7,557 nucleotides of DNA from Desulfobacteraceae bacterium (GTDB taxonomy: Bacteria; Desulfobacterota; Desulfobacteria; Desulfobacterales; UBA11574). The notes below the pieces were generated by a model. That model worked only from the letters and a program-made list of their open reading frames with translations. It made no database searches and was not told the origin of the DNA. This document shows positions 1 to 4,923 of the stretch, piece after piece (within the stretch, counting starts at the first letter, position 1; each line of letters opens with the position of its first letter). The stretch spans positions 1-7,557 of the forward strand of contig DNGT01000203.1 of NCBI GenBank assembly GCA_003486165.1, given 5' to 3'. Position numbers and translations under genes: made by a program.

Positions 1-354
1 AATCATCCAGTTGTGCCGTTGGACTTTATGATCCCTGTCTTAAAACAATCGTCGTTAACCTGTCTTAAGCTTGGCAAGTCGCAGCTGAATTCCCCTGAAC
101 TGGAAAAAATCATTAAAAGTGCCTACCGGCTTCAGGCGAAGAAACACCATCCCGATTTAGGTGGAGATGCCGATACATTCAGAAAAATTCACCAGGCATA
201 CCTGGATCTCATACGGTGGGCGGAAAATCCTTCCTTTCGAAGACGCCGTGGGTTCCCGGATAAATGGTTTTACGATGGGCATCAGAACCGGTGGCTTCAG
301 CCGGCGCCTTATTTAAAAAAGAATCCGGTCTTCTTCCATGCCAGCTCCATATGA
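1..354 (+). CDS. J-domain (DnaJ-like) protein, 5' end outside window
   Basis: This is the C-terminal part of a small co-chaperone; J-domains stimulate the ATPase of a DnaK/Hsp70 partner in the cytoplasm. The reading frame is open from base 1, giving 117 visible residues before the TGA at 352-354. The true start may be upstream, or may be the GTG at 13 or ATG at 28, neither of which has a convincing ribosome binding site. The diagnostic HPD tripeptide is encoded at 148-156. It follows a basic helix II (IIKSAYRLQAKKH) and is followed by LGGDADTFRKIHQAYLDLI, a typical J-domain loop and helix III. After the J-domain comes a short tail rich in Arg, Trp, Tyr and Pro (RRRRGFPDKWFYDG, then RWLQPAPYLKK). 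The visible part has no Gly/Phe linker, zinc finger or substrate-binding domain, so it is not canonical DnaJ but a J-domain-only (class III) type. The client is unknown. The gene converges with the oxidoreductase gene at 594-4472. Confidence 0.8.
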   Translation, partial: NHPVVPLDFMIPVLKQSSLTCLKLGKSQLNSPELEKIIKSAYRLQAKKHHPDLGGDADTFRKIHQAYLDLIRWAENPSFRRRRGFPDKWFYDGHQNRWLQPAPYLKKNPVFFHASSI

Positions 355-418
355 GCCCAAGTTTTATTCGCCCCTGGAATGATAACCCTATTTAAAAAAA
401 GCATGTTCCATGGAGCGA

Positions 419-578
419 GTTAATAACTCAAGTTTGGCACCCTGATATTGCCAAAAAGCCTTTGACATAGCAGGCCGAAATAAATTTGTTCTTGTCTGCC
501 TCAAAAAATTTTCCCGACCTGCTCCGCTGTATTGGCGTTGCTGAAAATAAAGGGTGCGAAACTTGAGTCCTTACTAAC
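419..578. repeat. Inverted-repeat element (MITE-like or IS remnant)
   Basis: The core terminal repeats are ACTCAAGTTTGGCACCCT at 426-443 and its reverse complement at 551-568, matching at 17 of 18 bases. Outside them GTTAATA (419-425) pairs with TACTAAC (572-578) at 6 of 7 bases if three extra bases (569-571) on the right are skipped, extending the arms to about 25 bp. A nested pair, AGCAGGCCG at 469-477 and CGACCTGCT at 515-523 (8 of 9), lies inside, so the whole segment can fold back on itself. No transposase reading frame fits in it. It lies wholly between the ends of two convergent genes. Such elements are usually non-autonomous transposon derivatives (MITE-like) or dispersed intergenic repeats. 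No clean target-site duplication is visible. An alternative role is a bidirectional transcript end, since neither flanking gene shows a classical hairpin plus T-tract terminator here. Confidence 0.6.
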
Positions 579-593
579 ATATCGAGTTTGATT

Positions 594-3500
594 CTAATAC
601 TTGTATCGTTCCGTAATAATGCGTTCAACCTCCTCTTCCGTCGGCATGCTGTCCCGGTAACCGGCCAGACACTGGTTGCGAATCCACCTGAAAAGAGATA
701 CCGTCTCATTTACTTCAATCAGTTCGGGAATGACATCTTCCTCTTGGGACAGGATATGCCGGCTAAACTGGCCCAGCATGCCGACCACATCGTGGAAGGT
801 CGCCGGCTCCCGTTTGACACCCTTTTTAAAGGACTTACCTTTCGTTGGAAACACCTGATCTGGTTCCGGGTTTGCAGAGATATCGAGTTTTTGAAACGGT
901 CTTCTCACCTGGATCTGCCAGTTTCTGGCCTCGTTCATCATCCTGGATACCAATGGGCCCGCCCAGTCATGGCTTTGTTGACCCTGTGAGCAGTAAGAGA
1001 AAAATTCCACCACCGATGGGCCGCAGTAAGCGATAGCCTCTTTCAGTATTTTAATGGCGTAAAAGGGGTTGTCCACGGTAAGTTTGGCTGAATAGACATG
1101 AGATATGGCCGTGGCCTGGCTGACGATGCGCCGATGGAGTGTTGTTTTGCCTGCATGACTGGAACCTATGGGTGAGGTGGAACGGTCACACCCAAAGCGT
1201 GTGGCACCGGATTTTTGGGCACCGGTGTTCATGTAACCTTCGTTGTTGTAAATTACCCACGTGATATCGTAGTTCTCTCCCAGGGCATAATTGAAAGGGC
1301 CGTTGCCGATATCGTAAATGGCGCCATCGCCGGCGAACACGATGATTTTGGTCAACACATCGTTGAATCCGTTGGCATATGACTGATCCAAGGCGAACTT
1401 GGCTCCCAAGGCCGCAGCCGACGCGGTGCCGAAACCGTAATGACCTGCCTGGTAAATCCGGGCGTTGAAAGGATTGACCAGTTCCGATACCTGATTGCAG
1501 CCGGTGGCATTGATGTTGTAAATGGTAAATCCGCGATCGATCATATGCTCGATGGCCCGCCGGTTTTTGTCCGAGAGCACCTTGAGTCCCTGGTAAAACG
1601 TTTCGATCCCTTTAGGGCTGTTGCGCAGGCTTTCCAGGGCGTAGAAGGTCAAAAGGTTGATGGTTCCTTCACCACACCCGGGACAAAGGGTGTGCTTGCC
1701 CGGATACAGTTTTGAAAAGACGAAAAGTACCTGGTGATTGAGCGGCATCCGGTCCACATACTGGGCCGCATCATAAGTATTGTCCAGAGAATGGTACTTT
1801 TCGGGCAAAAAATCCGTTGCCGTTATCTGTGTCTTGTCAACCATCTTGAAAGCGTCCACCGGACAGACCTGGGCACAGATCCCGCAGCCTTTGCATCGAT
1901 CAATAACTGCGTTAATGTTTAATGAAAAACGCTTCCAGGGAATTCCCTTGGGCGGTTTTTTGAAGACTTTGAAATAAGGAGCTGCACCCTCGGGAACAAG
2001 TTTGTCCGTAACCGTGGAATGAAGTGCCGAATCCGGACACGACGCCGCGCACATGCCGCAGGCGATACATTTGGCGGCATCCCAGATCGGAAGCTGGGAA
2101 CCGATGAAACTCACATCCTTATATTGGCTGGTACCGGATGGTACCACGGGGATAAACCGGTCCCAGGGGACCTTTTTTCCCGCCATAATCGGTTTAACCA
2201 TTTCACGAGTAAAGGTTTCCTGAAAATTTTCTATCAGATTCACCGGTTTGATGGTCCCCATTTCGTCCTTTTCGGTCATGGTAACCGGAAGACCGGCGGC
2301 ACCCGGAACCTGGCCGAAATCTTCGGGTTCAATCACCGCCGATGGACCTTGATTCTCTGATACTGCGGCAAACGAACAGATTCCTTCAATGGGGTCGGTT
2401 GAAGCCTTCTCAACACCTTCCCTTAAAAGGGCAACATTGGAATCGATAATTTCAAATCCTTTTTTGGCCCCCAGCTTTTCTTTCAGGATGCTGGTAAATC
2501 TCGCTTCAAAAGCCTCGGGCGTAAAAATTCCCGTCTCTTTGTTGATAAGACCCAGCATTACTGCGCCGGGCAAATTTTTCTTAAGATGTTTCAAGGCGGC
2601 CTGAGTGGCGTTTACAGCAATCACCTTGATATTTTTGTCGGCAATACGCTGACGCATTTCAACGGGGAAAGTTTTGAGAATTTCATCTGCGGTTCTATTA
2701 CTGTTGATCACCAGGAGCCCATTTTGGTTCAGTCCACCGACGTAGTCTCTTAAAATTTCACCGGACAGAAATTTTTCATTGAAAAAGGCCAGAACATCGT
2801 GCTCGGTGAGTTCCGAGGCATTTCGAATCGGACTGGCGCTGATTCGAAGATTCATAAATACCGGAGCACCCTTTCTTGCTGCGCCGTAACGGGCGCCGGA
2901 CTCGATATATCGTTGGCCGTTGCAGCTTTCTTCGGCATAGATTACGGCTGCGGTTTCCAGAGCGGTTTTAACGCCTTCTGCACCGATACCGATAAAGGTC
3001 AGGCCCAACTCCCGGTCCTTGTAATCCGGAAGTGGTGCAGGCTTCAAGGTGTAGGGGCCTTCGATACCGGAATAAAAGTCCCGGATAAAATCGTCCCTAT
3101 TGCTCTCCAAACAGGCCCGCATGTTCTCAATAACCGCTGCAGCATCGTATTTGTTAAAATCTTTGCTGCCCAGACCGTAAACCCCATGCAAAAGGGTGGG
3201 CATATCGTCTCGGGCGTAAAGTTTGTGCTCATCCTTTCCTTCGCGATAGGCCCTTTGAGACAGTTGCAGTGCAACCTGCAAATCGGCCAGAAGGAGCTGA
3301 TTGTGAACCATGCCGGTTCGTTCCAGTACAGTGATGACCTTGGCATTGCGAACACCATAGGCGATTTCCTCGTAACAGGGCGGGTTGAACAACACCGGCC
3401 GCACGACCCCTATTTTCAACCCTTGCGTATCCCGGTAGTAATCAACCGCATCCTTGAGAACACCGGCTGCCGACCCCAGAACAACGACGACCATTTCGGC

Positions 3501-4472
3501 ATCTTCGGTACGATAGCATTCCACAACTTTGAGATTGGTACCTATGATCTGGTTCATCACGTTCATGGCGGCGATAACACCTCGCTTGACAAAACGGTAG
3601 GCAAGATCTTGGGCCACCTGCCCTTCCATGGTCAGGTCGGTATCGGTGAAGGTTCCGGTGAGGTATCTTTGTTCAAAATCAGGCTGATAAAGCCGATTCG
3701 GCGGCCCGACAAAATATTTCAGAAAGTCGTCTGAAAGAAGTTTTATGTTTTCGAGGGCATGGGATTTGATAAATCCGTCGCCGATAACCATAAACGGCAG
3801 CATGACTTGCCTCAGTTCGGCGGTTTTAAAGGCAATCGGCAGCAAATCATGGAGTTCCTGATTATTTTCAGAAACAAGTTGAGCCCAACCGGTATTGCGA
3901 ACACCGTAAAAATCGTTGTGGCCGCAGTGAATGCTCAACGATCCCTTGTTCACTTCCCGGGCCATCACCGTCATAATTGCCGGCAGGCGTTTGCCTGCCA
4001 CTGAATAGAGATTTTTGGTCTTTAACACCAGCCCCTGGGAAGAGGTGTTGTCCACGTATCTTCCCCCTTGACACGCCATGGCCTCCACTGCGGCAATGGC
4101 CGAAAGCTCATCACTGGGCTGAAAATACATCAGTTCGGTGCCGAAAAGGTTTTTTTGTCCATTTGCGGCAGCCTTGGCAAAATCCTCGGCTATGGGGGTA
4201 GACGGTGTTATGGGGTAGCCGCAGAGTCCGTCCACCAGGCGGGTGAGGATGGAAAGCGCGGCGTGGTTACCGTCCAGAATGGCTTCTTTGCGCTGTCGAA
4301 ATTCGTTCAATCTTTGTTCATTAATACTGGAAGGATCGAACCCAAAGAGCTTTTTGGCATCGAACCGCTCCCACTCTTTTTTCCAGTCCAGTTGAAGGCT
4401 CTTCCATTTTCCTCTTTTCCTCTGGTAGGGAAGCACCTCCATGAGGGTATCTAAATCTATTTTTGGGGCCAT
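594..4472 (-). CDS. NifJ-like fused 2-oxoacid:ferredoxin oxidoreductase
   Basis: This cytoplasmic TPP and iron-sulfur enzyme of 1292 residues is expected to decarboxylate a 2-oxoacid to acyl-CoA and reduce ferredoxin or flavodoxin; pyruvate is the default guess but is unproven. Domain order follows pyruvate:ferredoxin oxidoreductase (NifJ). The alpha domain (about 65-320) has YPITP with Thr89, Glu122 and Arg172 at the expected substrate/TPP-side positions. Domain II (about 325-470) is followed by the gamma domain (about 490-690, GIGAEG at 495-500) and an EKR-like linker (768-800). Next come two [4Fe-4S] motifs, Cys802/805/808/812 and Cys860/863/866/870. The beta domain has CPGC (930-933), Cys992 and Cys1161 for the proximal cluster, and GDG (1048-1050), Asn1077 and YMNTG for TPP-Mg. 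The ATG at 4470-4472 is preferred over an ATG 14 codons upstream because AAGGAG lies 9 bases before it. The gene stands alone, convergent and divergent to its neighbours. The N-terminus is about 58 residues longer than in the Desulfovibrio africanus enzyme as I remember its numbering. Confidence 0.93.
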   Translation of the reverse strand: MAPKIDLDTLMEVLPYQRKRGKWKSLQLDWKKEWERFDAKKLFGFDPSSINEQRLNEFRQRKEAILDGNHAALSILTRLVDGLCGYPITPSTPIAEDFAKAAANGQKNLFGTELMYFQPSDELSAIAAVEAMACQGGRYVDNTSSQGLVLKTKNLYSVAGKRLPAIMTVMAREVNKGSLSIHCGHNDFYGVRNTGWAQLVSENNQELHDLLPIAFKTAELRQVMLPFMVIGDGFIKSHALENIKLLSDDFLKYFVGPPNRLYQPDFEQRYLTGTFTDTDLTMEGQVAQDLAYRFVKRGVIAAMNVMNQIIGTNLKVVECYRTEDAEMVVVVLGSAAGVLKDAVDYYRDTQGLKIGVVRPVLFNPPCYEEIAYGVRNAKVITVLERTGMVHNQLLLADLQVALQLSQRAYREGKDEHKLYARDDMPTLLHGVYGLGSKDFNKYDAAAVIENMRACLESNRDDFIRDFYSGIEGPYTLKPAPLPDYKDRELGLTFIGIGAEGVKTALETAAVIYAEESCNGQRYIESGARYGAARKGAPVFMNLRISASPIRNASELTEHDVLAFFNEKFLSGEILRDYVGGLNQNGLLVINSNRTADEILKTFPVEMRQRIADKNIKVIAVNATQAALKHLKKNLPGAVMLGLINKETGIFTPEAFEARFTSILKEKLGAKKGFEIIDSNVALLREGVEKASTDPIEGICSFAAVSENQGPSAVIEPEDFGQVPGAAGLPVTMTEKDEMGTIKPVNLIENFQETFTREMVKPIMAGKKVPWDRFIPVVPSGTSQYKDVSFIGSQLPIWDAAKCIACGMCAASCPDSALHSTVTDKLVPEGAAPYFKVFKKPPKGIPWKRFSLNINAVIDRCKGCGICAQVCPVDAFKMVDKTQITATDFLPEKYHSLDNTYDAAQYVDRMPLNHQVLFVFSKLYPGKHTLCPGCGEGTINLLTFYALESLRNSPKGIETFYQGLKVLSDKNRRAIEHMIDRGFTIYNINATGCNQVSELVNPFNARIYQAGHYGFGTASAAALGAKFALDQSYANGFNDVLTKIIVFAGDGAIYDIGNGPFNYALGENYDITWVIYNNEGYMNTGAQKSGATRFGCDRSTSPIGSSHAGKTTLHRRIVSQATAISHVYSAKLTVDNPFYAIKILKEAIAYCGPSVVEFFSYCSQGQQSHDWAGPLVSRMMNEARNWQIQVRRPFQKLDISANPEPDQVFPTKGKSFKKGVKREPATFHDVVGMLGQFSRHILSQEEDVIPELIEVNETVSLFRWIRNQCLAGYRDSMPTEEEVERIITERYKY

Positions 4473-4481
4473 TGGTCGTCT

Positions 4482-4487
4482 CTCCTT
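4482..4487 (-). promoter_or_regulatory. Ribosome binding site of the oxidoreductase gene
   Basis: On the minus strand this reads AAGGAG, followed by nine bases and then ATG (4472-4470). It is the strongest Shine-Dalgarno match near the gene's start and fixes the start at MAPKIDL rather than at the in-frame ATG at 4514, which would put this site inside the coding region. Confidence 0.8.
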
Positions 4488-4557
4488 ATGAATTATCGTA
4501 TAAAGATAAATCAAGATTATTAAAACAGGCTAGAACATTTTCATAATTGGAAGATAT

Positions 4558-4616
4558 GGCCGCAAAGGAAGGATATAATTCCTTTTAGGCCAAACATCAA
4601 ACATGAGGGCCTTCCT
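4558..4616. promoter_or_regulatory. Hairpin with an alternative pairing partner
   Basis: GGCC (4558-4561), two bases, then AAAGGAA (4564-4570), an eight-base loop, TTCCTTT (4579-4585), two bases and GGCC (4588-4591) form an 11-bp stem with one 2x2 internal mismatch. CCTTCCT at 4610-4616 can instead pair with AGGAAGG at 4566-4572, and the GGCCT at 4608-4612 can pair with AGGCC at 4587-4591, so the structures exclude each other. It sits about 86 bases upstream of the oxidoreductase ATG. If transcription starts beyond it, it would lie in the mRNA leader; otherwise it could be a protein-binding site. There is no adjacent T-tract on either strand, so it is not a standard terminator. Confidence 0.4.
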
Positions 4617-4817
4617 CGTGAGAAAGTCTTCTGATATTCGCTTGGATAAAGCTTGTAAGAGTTTAGATTATTGTAAAAGCAATTATATGTCAAGGGGTAT
4701 TGCCGATAGATAGGTAAAAATATAGTAAATACAATAGGTTTTTTTGGATTAGATTGAAAAATTTCTTGCTGGAAGGATTTGAAGTGATGCTTAAAGAGTG
4801 AAAGAGGAAAATAGTAA

Positions 4818-4846
4818 TTGAAAATGGAGCGGTTCTTCAATAACAT
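4818..4846 (+). promoter_or_regulatory. Candidate sigma-70-type promoter for glnE
   Basis: TTGAAA at 4818-4823 matches the -35 consensus at five of six bases. It is followed by a 17-base spacer and TAACAT at 4841-4846, a -10 element with four of six matches. Transcription from here would give a leader of roughly 70 bases before the glnE ATG at 4924. AT-rich DNA yields such matches by chance, so this is only a candidate. Confidence 0.3.
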
Positions 4847-4923
4847 TAAATTTTTGAAAACTAAATGTACGCGATTGAGGTTGAGTCGTTATTTATCAAC
4901 CCATTACGTTTATCTCTTAAACA

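Larger units (their letters stand above)
4473..4923. other. AT-rich divergent intergenic region
   Basis: These 451 bases separate two divergently transcribed genes and must carry both promoters. The sequence is visibly richer in A and T than the flanking genes. It holds the oxidoreductase ribosome binding site, a hairpin at 4558-4591 with an alternative partner at 4610-4616, and a candidate sigma-70-type promoter at 4818-4846 pointing toward glnE. I could not pick a convincing promoter for the minus-strand gene. Short open frames here (for example minus strand 4541-4846) lack ribosome binding sites and resemble no family I recognise, so I treat them as chance frames in AT-rich DNA. Confidence 0.7.

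Noticed and set aside
435..451. A sigma-54-like motif, TTGGCAC followed by ATTGC
   Set aside because: The GG and GC elements are 12 bases apart instead of the required 10. The motif is part of the terminal repeat, and no plus-strand gene follows it.
428..709. A 93-codon minus-strand open frame across the inverted-repeat element
   Set aside because: It overlaps the 3' end of the oxidoreductase gene in another frame and runs through the repeat arms. Nothing suggests a real protein.
2799..3734. A 311-codon open frame on the plus strand, antisense to the oxidoreductase gene
   Set aside because: It lies fully opposite conserved alpha/gamma coding sequence with recognisable motifs. Its translation resembles no family I know and no ribosome binding site is evident, so it is a by-product of codon bias.
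4541..4846. A 101-codon minus-strand open frame filling most of the divergent intergenic region
   Set aside because: It has no ribosome binding site and a Phe/Tyr/Asn/Lys-rich composition expected from AT-rich non-coding DNA. It also covers the hairpin and the candidate glnE promoter.
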